This document shows positions 42,299-55,591 of a stretch of DNA of 64,000 nucleotides, one piece after another (the first letter of the stretch is position 1; each line of letters begins with the position of its first letter). The DNA lies in contig CM064523.1 in the NCBI GenBank assembly GCA_032716605.1, forward strand, positions 39,832,026 to 39,896,025. Reading direction: 5' to 3'. Source of the stretch: Paralithodes platypus. Taxonomy: Eukaryota > Arthropoda > Malacostraca > Decapoda > Lithodidae. The position numbers and the translations under genes were made by a program. The notes under the pieces were generated by a model, which was not told the DNA's origin, made no database searches, and saw only the letters and a list, made by a program, of their open reading frames with translations.

Positions 42299-44894
42299 TG
42301 AAGTAACGGGGTTCAGTAGGACATGCAAGATTGCCAGCCTGCAGGAGAGCAGAAAGGACAGGAGGAGACACCAACAGGAGCAATGGGAATATCAACAAGC
42401 TTGCCATGCTTTAAAAGAAAACAGAGCAGAAGAGTTCCCCATTCCCTCAGGTCATTCCCGTTCTCTAATGACCAGGAAGCTAGGCCAGTCTCCCATAAAA
42501 AAGAGTGGGAAGCAGGACCAATAACCATCGAGCTTTCAAACCATCTCGACCTATCACCAGCCTCCCTTCGACCAAAAACCTGATTTGCAGTATGACAAGC
42601 AAATGTTTATGCAAGTTAGGCATCAGGGACCGGAATGCTATAGGAACAAATGGAGATGTTAGGACCTCTCTTGCAGTACCTTTCCGGAAAACTAAACATA
42701 ACCCGGAGAACCCAGAAACTTCCGGAGATATAAACTTCACAAAGAATAACCCCTGATTCTCATAGAATCACGGAAATCACAATTATATCTTACCTAGACC
42801 CCTTAACAACAACGGGGGTATTAAATAAAATACTTCAATTGATTATGTATAAACCTATAACTACCATTTATTTTTAGACTAAGTATTACCTTCGCAAATT
42901 ACATCACAACTATTGACTATGTCCTTCTAAAGCTGAATTACTATAAATTAAACCCAAGAAATAACCCGAACATAGTCTCACCGAATTAAAGAAAGTAAGC
43001 ACCTCTACCTAAGTCATATTCCTCAGTCTGAAAAGTCCGGGATATTACTGAAGTAGAAACCGCCTCCCCTCCCCCTCGAGACTACAGTTAGACCTGCTGC
43101 CTCCATCTGACATCAGGACCCCTGGCCCCTGCCTGTGAGAGGCAGGGCAGCCCAGCCGAATCTACGATCCACGTCGGCCAGAATCGCACTCGAAAGGCAA
43201 TCCTCTTAACATACCCTAAGTGTCCCTGAGTATCTTACGTTGTGATTATTGATGTGAAGGTAAGGTAAAATATGCGAGGATTCCAGTGCTAATTCTTACC
43301 TAGATCTGTGCCCAAGATCGATATATATTACGTTATGTGTTAATCCTTCAGAAGCCCTAATTAATTATTGAACTAGATCTGTGCCCAAGATCTATTATTA
43401 ACTTATGTTAAACCTCTTACATAATCATTATACACATACGTTACATACTCGTGTCAACTGATACCTAGCCCAAATACTCAGATTTTCCTTGCATATGTCC
43501 ATTTTATTTTGTATGTAACAAGTGGAAGTTGAAGTGTATAACGTGTATCTAGTCCCTATTCAAATCCAGCTTTTACCTAGAACCTACGCCCAATTTCACA
43601 ATGAATTAAACTCAGATTCTCCTTCTTGAGAAGAAATATTATTGCTTATAATCATAAATTAAATCTAACTTCCTCAAAAACCCAATCTACGCATTGTGTT
43701 CCTTTTTAGTTAAAACTATTCCTTCGTGAATAAATTATTTATTTCTTCTGTTATGAAATAGATAATTTCGATCCATCTCATCTAGGAATTCTAGTTCTAT
43801 AAAGATCTATTATCTAACTCTTTCATAATCTCGAATACAACGCTAATTCGTTCTGTATTCCTTATAGGAATCTGTTAACCAGTTCAGAACTCCATCATAC
43901 CTTACCAGGTATTTTATCTAAGTGCAACATCGTCATGTACGCCATTTTATACTATTAGTATTATATAACTATTAGTACACACTATTTTATCAATGCGTTC
44001 CTTGACCTATTGAATCAAAATATTACATGATTCCTATTTAGGTTGTATTTCAAATCAAATTTTTATTCAGTATATCTTCATAATTAAATCTGAATTCTTC
44101 GCCCCGTGAGAATATTATTTCATATGCAAGTTAAGTAATTGTATATCTATAATATAAATTTCCTCACAATAAACTAACTACATAATTAATTGTCAAAATA
44201 ATTAATCTCCCTACTCCTTTATAAATTAAAGTATTCCTCCCTCATTCAAGATAAATATCGCATTAACAGCAGAAGTTATTTTCCGGAACGCAGTCCAACA
44301 GATGACCTGCTGACCTACCTTGCCCTGTATATTAACGCGGGGCATCCTTTGTACTCCCTGGGCGCATCTCGCTTCGCGCACCTGAGTGATCACTATAGAA
44401 ATCTTTGTGTGTTTAACCATATTATTTAGTAAGCAATTCTAGATTTCAACTTAACCTTTCTTGAGATTATCAGAATATATCGCGATAGACACTCAACTCA
44501 CATAGATATTATTATTAAGGAGTTATTCTATGTATATGTATGTCTATGTATAATTGTATATTTCCTCAATAATACTATCCAATATTCCATGTTCATATAC
44601 AGTATATGTTAGTAAGAGACATCTTGTACCTTAACTATATCCAGTGTTTCACTTACTATTACTGATTAATAGTTAACCGAACCTTAATATCACCTTCTAT
44701 GTTATTGAATAAATAAGAGTATACAGTTACCTATGTGTGTTCATTGTGTTTATTACAACCTGATTGAGTACATAATTGTGCATGAGAACATGTTAGATGT
44801 GTTCCTGTAGAACATATATTGAGTCTAAAAGTCCACAGTTGGATTTGAGTAATGACAATAACGAAGGTAAGTTGTATTACAACCCGGCATAACA
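42299..44894 (-). mobile_element. Solo-LTR-like element, copy 2, with 5-bp target duplication
   Basis: On the minus strand it starts TGTTATGCCGGGTTGTAAT and ends AACCCCGTTACTTCA (TG...CA termini). AACAC flanks it on both sides (42294-42298 and 44895-44899) within the satellite. Both ends and several interior blocks (for example TTGGGCACAGATCTAGG and CTCGCATATTTTACCTTACC) match the 25649-28954 element. No protease, integrase or RT coding was found. A 2.6-kb solo LTR is the simplest reading; a noncoding LARD/TRIM-like element is the alternative. Confidence 0.75.
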
Positions 44895-47800
44895 AACACC
44901 ACCACCAACAGTAACACCACACTCAGCTACCAACCACCACCAACAGTAACACCACACACAGCTAACACCAACACCAACAGTAACACCACACACAGCTAAA
45001 ACCACCACCATCAGAAACACAAAACACAGTTGACACCACCACCAACAGTAACACAACACACAGTTAACTCCACTACCAACAGTAATACCACCCACATATA
45101 ACGCCACCACCAACTGTAACATCACACACATATAACACCACCACCAACAGTAACACCACTACCAACAGTAAATCCACCACCAACAGTAACACCACACATA
45201 GCTAACACCACAACAAACAGTAACACCACCACCAACAGTAACACCACCACCAACTGTAACACCACCACCAACAGTAACACCACACAAATCTAACACCACC
45301 ATCAACAGTAGCACCACCAACAAACAGTAACACCAACAGTAACACCACCACCAAAAGTAACACCACACACAGGTATCACCACCACCAACAGTAACACCAC
45401 ACATAGCTAATACCTCCACCAAATATTAACACCACCACCAACAATAACACCACCATCAAAAGGAACACAACACACATCTAACAACACCACCATCAGTAGT
45501 ACCACAACCAACAGTAACACAACCACCAACAATAACACCACCACCAACTGTAACACCACCACCAAGAGTAACACCACACACAGCTAACACCACCACCAAC
45601 AATAACAACACACACAGCTAACACCACACACAGCTAACACCACCACCAACAATAACACCACTACCAAACGTTACACCACCACCAACAGTAACACAACCAC
45701 CAACAGTAACACCACACACAGGTAACACCACCACCAACAGTAACACCACACATAGCTAACACCTCCACCAACAGTAACACCTCCACCAACAGTAACACCA
45801 TCACCAACAGAAACACCACCAACATCAGTAACACCACCATCAACTGTAACACCACCACCAACAGTATTACCACACACATCTAAAACCACCACCAACAGTA
45901 ACACCACTACCAAAAGTAACACCACCACCAACAGTAACACAACCACCAACAGCAACACCACCATCAACAGTAACACCACGCACATATAACACCACCACCA
46001 ACAGGAACACAACACACATCTAACACTACCAACACCAGCAACACCACAACCAACAGTAACACAACCACCAACAATAACACCACCACGAACTGTAACACCA
46101 CCATCAACAGTAACACCACACACAGCTAACACCACCACCAACATTAACACCACAGACATCTAACACCACCAGCAACAGTAACACCACTACCAAAAGTTAC
46201 ACGACCACCAATAGTAACACAACCACCTACAGTAACACCACCATGAACAGTAACACCACACACACATAACACCGCCACCAACTGTAACACCACCAACAAC
46301 AGGAATGCAACACATATCTAACACCACAACCAACTGGAACACCACTACCAACTGTAACACAACCACCTACAGTAACACCACCACCAAATGTAGCACCACC
46401 ACCAACAAAAACACCACACACAGCTAACACCACCACCAACAGTGTCACCAAATACAGCTAAAACCACCACCATCAGTAACACAAAACACAGTTAACACCA
46501 CTACCAACAGTAACACCACCAACATATAACACCACCACCAACAGTAACATCACACACATCTAACACCACCACCAACAGTAACACCACTACCAACAGTAAC
46601 ACCATCATCAACAGTAACACCACACACAGCTAAAACCACCACCAACAGTAATACCACCACCAACACTAACAACCCCACCAACAGTAATACCACCACCAAC
46701 AGTAACACCACCACCAACAGGAACACAACCAGCAGCAACACCACCACCAACAGTAACACCAACACTAAGTTATAACACCACCAACAGTAACACCACCACC
46801 AACGGTAACACCACCAGCAACAGTAACACCTCCACCAACGGTAACAGCACCACCAACAGTAACAGCACCACCAACAGTAACACCAACACTACGAGTAACA
46901 AAACAACCAACAGTAACACCATCACCAACAGTAACACCACCCCCAACAGTAACACCACCACCCACATTAACACCAACACTAACAGTAACAACACCACCTA
47001 CAGTAACACCAACACCAACACTAACAGAAAAACACCACCAACAGTAACACCATCACCAACAGTAACACCATCACCAACAGTAACACCACCACCAACAGTA
47101 ACACCTCCACCTACAGTAACACCACCACCAACAGTAACACTACACACATCTAACACCACCATTAATGGGAACACCACATACAGCTAACACCACCACCAAC
47201 AGTAACACCACACACATCTAGCACCATCAATATCAGTAGCACCACACACAGCTAACACCACCACCAAAAGTAACACCACACACAGCTAACACCACCACCA
47301 AGAGTAGCACCACATACAGTTTACCTCACCACCAACAGTACCACCACCACCAACAGTAACACCACACATAGCTAAAACCACCACCAACAGTAACACCACC
47401 ATCAAAAGTAACGCCACCACCAACATTAACATCACCAACAGTAACACCACCACCAACAGTAACACCACCACCAATAGTAACACCACCAGCAGCAATAACA
47501 CCACCAGCAACAGCATCACCATCACCAACAGTAACACCACCACCATCAGTAACACTACCACCAACAGTAACACCTCCACCAACAGTAACACCACCACCAA
47601 CAGCAACACCACCGCCCACATTAACACCACCACCAACAGCAACACCACCACCAACAGTAACACCACCACTAACAGTAACACCACCACCAACAGTTACACC
47701 ACCACCAACAGTAACAACACCAGCCACAGAAACACCACCACCAACAGTAATAACAACACTAACAGTAACAACACCACCAACAGTAACACCACCACCAACA

Positions 47801-47989
47801 GTAACACCACCACCAACAGTAACACCACCATCAACAGTAACACCAACACTAACAGTAACAACACCACCAACAGTTACACCATCACCAACAGTAACACCAC
47901 CACCAACAGTAACACCACCACCCACATTAACACCAACACTAACAGTAACAACACCACCAACAGTAACACCACCACCAACAGAAACACAC
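44895..47989 (+). repeat. Intronic A/C-rich satellite, block 4
   Basis: About 3.1 kb of diverged 18-bp units. The first 2.3 kb is rich in the longer variant with CACACACAGCTAACACC or CACACACATCTAACACC. The last kilobase is more homogeneous ACCACCACCAACAGTAAC. It is interrupted at about 47990 by LINE-B2. Confidence 0.93.
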
Positions 47990-50778
47990 TCGTGTCAAAA
48001 CCTCAAATTGTGAACGTCGACACATCTTTTGTGCTAATAAAGAATAATAAAGGTACAAAAATAATACTTGCGTTAATATACAGACCTCCAGCTCAACCAG
48101 TGCAAACTGACCGAGAAATTTACGAACAAATTGCAGATGTAAGTAACTCACAAGATACCGTAATTTTTGGCGACTTTAATTTACCTGTGACCAAGTGGGG
48201 CGATACTCTTACTTCACACTCCGGACATGACTTGTATACGAACTTGCAAGAGAGTTCGCTTTATCAATTTGTTCGAACGCCGACCCGTGGTAATAACGTT
48301 CTTGACATTGTACTTGCAACAAAAGAAGAATTGATAGAGAATTTGAATGTTGGTGATGAATTCAGTAACAGCGACCATCGTACGATAACTTTCACTTTAA
48401 AGTTTACTAGTAACGAACCAAATAGTAGCATCGAAAAAGTCCCTAATTTCAAGAAAGCAAACTTCCATAAACTTAGAGCTATGTTTAAAGAAACTGACTG
48501 GAGCTTTTTAATTAACAATAACGACATAAATACATCTTGGAAGTTATTCGAAACCACTTACCTAAAAGCAGTGCAAGACTGCATACCATCGAAATTACGG
48601 CGTCCAGGCCATAATAATAAGCCCAAATGGTGGAATAAAGATATTTCAAACTGCCTGCTTGCTAAAAAATTTGCTAATGATAGATTAAAATCCTCACAAA
48701 ATGACGAAGAACGGGTGAAATTTGTAGAGCTACGACGCAAAGCCAAAAAGTTAATTAAGCAAAGTAAAAAGACCTTAGAGTTACATATTGCGAATCAAAG
48801 TAAAACAAACCTGAAAGAATTCTATAGTTATATCAGAAAGAAAAAAGTAGTTACTTCAACTGTTGGACCGTTAGTCGATGAAAATGGAGAATACACCAAA
48901 GACGAAGTACAAATGAGTAATGCCCTCAATACCTTCTTTGCATCAGTTTTTACAACAGAAGACCTCAGTGATATCCCTACACCATCGTCGATTCAGATTG
49001 ATAATTCAGATGTTCTAAGCAATATCACCGTTACAGAGAGAGAAGTATTGAATTGTTTAGATAAACTCAAGGTAAATAAAACGCCAGGACCTGATACAAT
49101 CTCGCCTAGAGTTCTAAAGGAAGCTAAGGATGAGCTCTCCAAACCACTGACATTACTATTCAATAAATCCTTGCAGTCTGGAACTATGCCTGATCAGTGG
49201 AAGCTAGCCAACGTAACACCGATATTCAAAAAAGGCAGCAAATCCCTACCCAGTAACTATCGTCCAATTAGCTTAACCTCAGTTGTATGTAAAATGCTAG
49301 AAACGGTCATACGAGACAGACTCGTAAATCACTTAGAGGAAAATAACATACTTAAAGATACTCAACACGGCTTTCGTAAAGAACGTTCCTGTTTAACAAA
49401 CCTCTTAGACTTCTTCCACGATATCCTCAACCTCTACGATGAGAGTAAAGCTGTAGATATTATATACCTTGATTTTCAAAAGGCCTTTGACAAAGTTCCC
49501 CACAAACGTTTACTGCTAAAACTAAAAGCGCATGGAATACAAGACGGTGTGTTGAAATTGATAGAAAATTGGCTCAGCAACAGAAAGCGAAGGGTAGTCA
49601 TAAACGGTAAGGCATCTAAATGGACCAATGTAAGTAGCGGGGTACCCCAGGGATCGGTACTAGGACCAATTCTCTTTCTAATTTACATCAACGACATAGA
49701 TGAGGGTCTCACCTGTACAATCTCAAAATTTGCTGACGATACAAAAATTGCAAATAGCATACTCTCAAAAGAACAAGTTGACGATATGCAACATAATCTA
49801 GATAAATTGTCATGTTGGGCCCAAATTTGGCAAATGAGTTTCAATGCGGATAAATGTAAAGTACTACATGTCGGATACCTAAATGAGAAAGCAAACTATT
49901 CGATGAATGGTACTCAGCTTAAGAATGTAAACAGAGAAACCGATCTGGGAGTAACAATATCGAGTAACCTAAAACCGAGTCAACAATGTTCAGAAGTTGT
50001 TAAGAAGGCAAACAAAATAATTGGCTTTATAGGCAGGTCATTTGAGCATAAATCCAAAGAAGTTATCCTAACCCTTTACAATTCCTTAGTCCGCCCTCTT
50101 CTGGAATACTGCGTTCAATCCTGGTGCCCTTATTACCAAAAAGATATAAACAAGCTAGAACGAGTTCAACATAGAGTTACCAAAATGATACCTAGCCTAA
50201 AGAACAAACCATACGAAGAGCGTCTTAGAGAATTAAATCTATTTCCTTTAACCCAGCGCAGATTAAGAGGTGACTTAATTCAAGTGTTCAAAATCATCAA
50301 AGGCATCGACAATATGAACTGTAGTAAATACTTCACTATCGACCAATCTAATTACACGCGTGGAAACGGTTGCAAAATTATTGGTAAATCTTTTAACTCG
50401 CACGAATCTAAGAATTTCTTCTTCAATCGAGTTGTCAACTTGTGGAATGGGCTTCCCCGAAACGTTATAGACTGCATCACCGTTGATTCATTTAAACTCC
50501 GCCTAGACAAATATCTCTCATCAAACCCGCGACTGACTGCGTTTGTAAATGAATAACTTTATTTTATCCCCCCTCAGTTACTAACCCATCTGTCCTCTAC
50601 TAACTTCCTAGTCCTGCCACGGACATTAGTTCCAGGGCAGTAATTCTCTTTCCAATGTTCCCTTACCCACTCTAAACCACTGTTTGGACACTTGATCCTC
50701 AGTGTTTTGGAGGACAAGCAACCTAGAAGGGTCACTAGATCTGTTGTTGCTTGATTTCCTTTGTACTCCTTTGTACTA
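47990..50778 (+). mobile_element. LINE-B2, CR1/Jockey-type LINE inserted in the satellite
   Basis: 5'-truncated copy that starts abruptly in the endonuclease region, directly after satellite, and ends about 220 bp past its ORF. There is no poly(A). The 3' end has a short direct repeat (TTCCTTTGTA then CTCCTTTGTACT), as in CR1-like elements that end in short tandem repeats. The same 3' end is present in LINE-B1 (20720-20747). The satellite resumes at once (AACACTAACAACACC). Confidence 0.88.
47992..50556 (+). CDS. LINE-B2 polyprotein: partial endonuclease plus full reverse transcriptase
   Basis: An uninterrupted 854-codon frame. Partial APE endonuclease: LALIYRPP, GDFNLP, then NSDHRTI (the SDH catalytic motif); the N-terminal part with the first Asn and Glu motifs is missing. 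A basic linker follows, then RT: NKTPGPDTISPRVLK, NYRPISLTSV, HGFRKERSC, motif A YLDFQKAFDKVPH, motif B SGVPQGSVLGPILFLIYIND, motif C FADDTKI, thumb, and a C-terminal domain ending DSFKLRLDKYL. There is no genuine ATG at the 5' end; the frame simply opens there at a GTG. Intact coding and close similarity to the 19046-20747 copy point to recent insertion. It would need a full-length relative to move. Clade (CR1 versus Jockey) is inferred from motif flavour only. Confidence 0.9.
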   Translation: MSKPQIVNVDTSFVLIKNNKGTKIILALIYRPPAQPVQTDREIYEQIADVSNSQDTVIFGDFNLPVTKWGDTLTSHSGHDLYTNLQESSLYQFVRTPTRGNNVLDIVLATKEELIENLNVGDEFSNSDHRTITFTLKFTSNEPNSSIEKVPNFKKANFHKLRAMFKETDWSFLINNNDINTSWKLFETTYLKAVQDCIPSKLRRPGHNNKPKWWNKDISNCLLAKKFANDRLKSSQNDEERVKFVELRRKAKKLIKQSKKTLELHIANQSKTNLKEFYSYIRKKKVVTSTVGPLVDENGEYTKDEVQMSNALNTFFASVFTTEDLSDIPTPSSIQIDNSDVLSNITVTEREVLNCLDKLKVNKTPGPDTISPRVLKEAKDELSKPLTLLFNKSLQSGTMPDQWKLANVTPIFKKGSKSLPSNYRPISLTSVVCKMLETVIRDRLVNHLEENNILKDTQHGFRKERSCLTNLLDFFHDILNLYDESKAVDIIYLDFQKAFDKVPHKRLLLKLKAHGIQDGVLKLIENWLSNRKRRVVINGKASKWTNVSSGVPQGSVLGPILFLIYINDIDEGLTCTISKFADDTKIANSILSKEQVDDMQHNLDKLSCWAQIWQMSFNADKCKVLHVGYLNEKANYSMNGTQLKNVNRETDLGVTISSNLKPSQQCSEVVKKANKIIGFIGRSFEHKSKEVILTLYNSLVRPLLEYCVQSWCPYYQKDINKLERVQHRVTKMIPSLKNKPYEERLRELNLFPLTQRRLRGDLIQVFKIIKGIDNMNCSKYFTIDQSNYTRGNGCKIIGKSFNSHESKNFFFNRVVNLWNGLPRNVIDCITVDSFKLRLDKYLSSNPRLTAFVNE

Positions 50779-53700
50779 ACACTAACAACACCACCAACAG
50801 TAACACCACCACCAACAGAAACACTAACACTAACAACACCACCAACAGTAACACCATCACCAACAATAACACCACAACCAACAGTAACACCAATGCCCAC
50901 ATAAACACCACCACCAACACTAACAACATCACCAACAGTAACACCACCACCAACAGTAACACCAATACCAAGACCACCACCAACAGTAAAACCACCACCA
51001 ACAGCAACAACACTGCCAACATTAACACCTCCACTAACGGTAGCACCATCACCAACAGTAACACCACACACAGCTAACACCACTATCAATAGAGACACCT
51101 CATACAGCTAACACCACCACGAACAGTAACACCACACACATCTAGCACCATCACTAACAGTAACACCAAACACAGCTAACACCACCACCAACAGTAACAC
51201 CACCACCAAAAGTAGCACCACATACAGCTAGCATCACCACCAACAGTAGCACCACATACAGTTAACCTCACCACCAACATTACCAACATCACCAACAGTA
51301 ACACCACACATAGCTAAATCCACCACCAACAGTAAAACCACCATTACAAATAAAACCATCACGAACAGTAACACCACCAACAGTAACACCACCACCAACA
51401 GTAACACCACCACCAATATTTACACCACCACCAACAGTAACACCACCACCAACAGTAAAACCTCCACCAACAGTAATACCACCACTAACAGTAACACCAC
51501 CACCAACAACAACACCACCTCCCACATTAAAACCACCACCAACAGCAACACCACTACCAACAGTAACACCACCACTAACATTAACATCACCACCAATAGC
51601 AACACCCCCCCAACAGTAATACCACCACCAACAGTAACACCACCACCAATAGTGACCTCACTGCCAACAGCAACACCACCACCAACAGTAAGACCACAAC
51701 CAACAGTAACACCACCACCAACCCCACCGCCAACAGTAACATCACCACCAACATTAACACCACTACCAGCAGTAACACCACCACCAATATTAACACAACC
51801 ACCAACAGCAATACCACCACCAACAGTAAAATCACCACCAAACGTAACACCACACACAGCTAACACCCCCACCAAAAGCAACACCACCAGAAACAGTAAC
51901 ACCACCACCAACAGTAACACCACCAGCAACAGTAACACCCCCGCCAACAGTAACACCCCCGCCAACAGTAACACCACCACCAACAGTAACACCATCACCA
52001 ACAGTAACACCATCACCAACAGTAACACCACCACCAACAGAAACACCACCACCAACAGTAACACCGCCACCAACAGTAATACCACCACTAACAGTAACAC
52101 CACCACTAACAACAACACCACAACCAACAGTAACACCACAAGCAACATTAACACCACCACCAACAGTAACACCACCACCAACAGTAATACCGCCACCAAC
52201 AGTAGCACCATACACAGCTAACACCACCAACAACAGTAACACCACACACAGCTAACACCACCAACAACAGTAACACCAAACACACCTAATACCACCACAA
52301 ACAGCAACACCACACTTGGTTAACTCCACTACCAACAGTTACAACACACACAGCTAACACCAACACCAACAGTAACACCACACACAGCTAACACCATCAC
52401 CAACAGAAACACCACCACCAACAGAAACACTACACACAGCTAACACCATCACCAATAGTAACACCACACACAGTTAACACCACCACAAACAGTAACACCA
52501 CACATCTAAAACCACCACCAACAGCAGTACCACACACAAATAACACCACCACCATCAGTAACACCACCATCAACAGTAACACCACCACCAACAGTAACAC
52601 TACCACCAACAGTAACACCACCACTAATAGTAACACTACCACCTACAGTAACACCACCACAAACAGTAACACCACCACCAACAGTAACACTACCACCAAC
52701 ATTAACACCTCCACCGACAGTACCATCACCACCAATAGTAACACTACCACCAACAGTAACACCACCACTAAGAGTAACATCACCACCAACAGTAAATCCA
52801 CCACCAACAGTAACACCACCACCAACAGTAACAACACCACCAACAGTAACACCACCACCAACAGTAACACTACCACCAACAGTAACACCACCACCAACAG
52901 TAACACCACACCAACAGCATCACCACCACCAACAGTAAAACCATCACCAACAGTAACACCACCGCCCACATTAACACCACCATCAACAGCAACACCACCA
53001 CGAACAGTAACAACACCACCAACAGTTATACCACCAAAAACAGTAACACCACCATGAACAGTAACACTACCACCAACAGTAACACCACCACCAACAGTAA
53101 CACCACCTCCAACAGTAACACCACCAACAACAGCATCACCACCACCAACAGTAACACCTCCACCAACAGTAACACCGCCACCAACAGTAACACCACTGCC
53201 CACATTAACACCACCGCCAACAGTAACACAACCACCAACAGTAGCACCATCACCAATAGTAACACCACCGCCCACATTGACTCCACCACCAACAGTAACA
53301 CCATCACAAACAGTAACAACACCACCAACAGCAATGCCACCACCAACATTAAAACCACAGCCAACATTAACACCACCACCAACAGCAACACCATCAACAA
53401 CAATTATACCACCACCAACATTAACACCGACACCAACATTAACAACACCACCAACAGTAACCACACACACAGTAAACACCACCACCAACAGTAACACCTC
53501 CACCAACAGTAACAGCACACACAGCAAACACCACCACTAATATTACCACCCCCACCAACAGCAACAGCAACACCAACAGCAAAACCACCACCAACAGTAA
53601 CACCACCACCAACAGTAACAGCACACACAACAAACACCACCACCAACATTAACACCACCACCAACACTAACACTAACGGCACCACCAACAGTAACACCAC

Positions 53701-55436
53701 CACCAACACTAACAGCAAGACCACCTTCAACAGTAAAACCACCACCAAGAGTAACACCACCACCAACAGTAACACCACCACCAACAGTAACACCACCACC
53801 AACACTAACACCACCACCAACAGTAACACCACCACCAACAGTAACACCACCACTAACACCACCACGAACAGTAACAACACCACCAACAGTAACACCACCA
53901 CCATCAGTAACACCACCACCAACAGTAACAACACCACCAACAGTAACACCACCACCAACACTAACACCACCACAAACAATAACAACACCACCAACAGTAA
54001 CACCACCACCAACAGTAATACCACCCCTAACAGTAACACCACCACACACAGCTAACACCACCACCAACAGTAACACTACACACAGCTAAAACCACCACCA
54101 ACAGTAACACTACACCCAGCTAACACCACCACCAACAGTAACACTACACACAGCTTACACTACCCCCAACATTAACACCACACACAGCTAACACCACCAC
54201 CAACAGTTACACCTCCACCAACAGTAACACCACCGCCAACAGTAACACCACACAGGTAACACCACTCCAACAGTAAAACCACCACAACAGTAACACCACC
54301 ACCAACAGTAACACCACCACCAACAGTAACACCACCACCAACAGTAACACCACCACCAACAGTAACACCACACACAGCTAACACCACCACCAACAGTAAC
54401 ACTACACACAGCTAACACCACCACCAACAGTAACACCACCACCAACAGTAACACCACCACCAACAGTAACACCACACACAGCTAACACCACCACCAACAG
54501 TAACACCACCACCAACAGTAACACCACCACCAACAGTAACACCACCACCAACAGTAACACCACCACCAACAGTAACACCACCATCAACAGTAACACCACC
54601 ACCAACAGTAACACCACCACCAACAGTAACACCACCACCAACAGTAACACCACCACCAACAGTAACACCACCACCAACAGTAACACCACATCCAGCTAAC
54701 ACTACTATCAACAGTAACGTACACCACTACCAACAGTAACACCTCACACAGTTAACACCACCACCAACAGTAACACCACATGCAGTTACCACCACCATCA
54801 ACTGTAACACCACCACCAACAGTAACATGACACACAGTTAACACCACCATCAACAGTAACACCACCACCAACAGTAAGACCACACACAGCTAACACCACA
54901 CACACACCTAACACCACCCCCAACAGTAACACCACCAACAGTAACACCACAAACAGCGAACACCACCACCAACAGTAACACCACACACAGCTAACACCAC
55001 CACCAACAGTAACACCACACACAGCTAACACCACCACCAACAGTAACACCACACAGAGCTAACACCACCACCATCAGTAACACCACCACCATCAGTAACA
55101 CCACCACCAACTTCAACACCATGCAAAGCTAAAATAACTTCTAACAGTAACACCACGCACAAGTAACACCACCCCAACAGTAACACCACACAGCTAACAC
55201 CACCACTAACGGTAGCATCACACACACCTAACACCCCCTCCAACAATAACACCACACAGCTAACAGCACCACTGACAGTAACACCACACAATTGACACCA
55301 CCACCACCAACAGTAACACAACACACAGCTAACACCACCACCAACAGTAACACCACACACAGCTAACACCACCACCAACAGTAACACTACATACAGCTTA
55401 CACCAGCACGGACAGTAGCACCACACACAGCTAACA
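50779..55436 (+). repeat. Intronic A/C-rich satellite, block 5, abutting exon 3
   Basis: About 4.7 kb, the largest block. The most homogeneous stretch is about 54290-54690, where near-identical ACACCACCACCAACAGTA units repeat. It ends in CTAACACCACC only about 20 bp before exon 3, so the exon 3 polypyrimidine region is essentially made of satellite-like sequence. Each unit carries CCACCACCAACAG, which looks like the genuine acceptor sequence GGGACCAACAG of exon 3. Confidence 0.93.
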
Positions 55437-55456
55437 CCACCATTTGGGACCAACAG

Positions 55457-55578
55457 GTATCTTGGGTGAGGCACCATGACATTCACGTGTTGACGGTGGG
55501 TCGGTTCACCTTCACCAATGACGACAGGTTCCAGGTCCACCACGATGACGGTAGCAACCAATGGATCCTAAAGCTAAG
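55457..55578 (+). CDS. dpr: dpr-like exon 3: core of Ig1
   Basis: Acceptor CCAACAG at 55450-55456 and donor AG|GTCAGA at 55579. Phase 0 in, phase 2 out. It encodes VSWVRHHDIHVLTVGRFTFT, then NDDRFQVHHDDGSNQWILKL. This is the dpr Ig1 signature: VSWVR with core Trp95, the HxLTVGRxTxTxDxRF stretch, and a W-x-L-x-(I/L) strand E. It joins exon 2 (phase 0) and exon 4 (phase 2) without any frame problem. The satellite lies immediately upstream, and a reverse-oriented LINE-A fragment starts about 15-30 bp after the donor, so this 122-bp exon is closely hemmed in by repeats on both sides. Confidence 0.92.
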
Positions 55579-55591
55579 GTCAGAGAGAGAG

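Noticed and set aside
41142..54711. Many long ORFs on both strands with (TVGGGV)n, (LLLVVV)n, (NTTTNS)n or (TPPPTV)n translations, up to 294 codons
   Set aside because: They arise because the 18-bp satellite unit is divisible by three and lacks stops in several frames. They overlap in all frames on both strands, have no non-repetitive domain, and sit inside a host intron.
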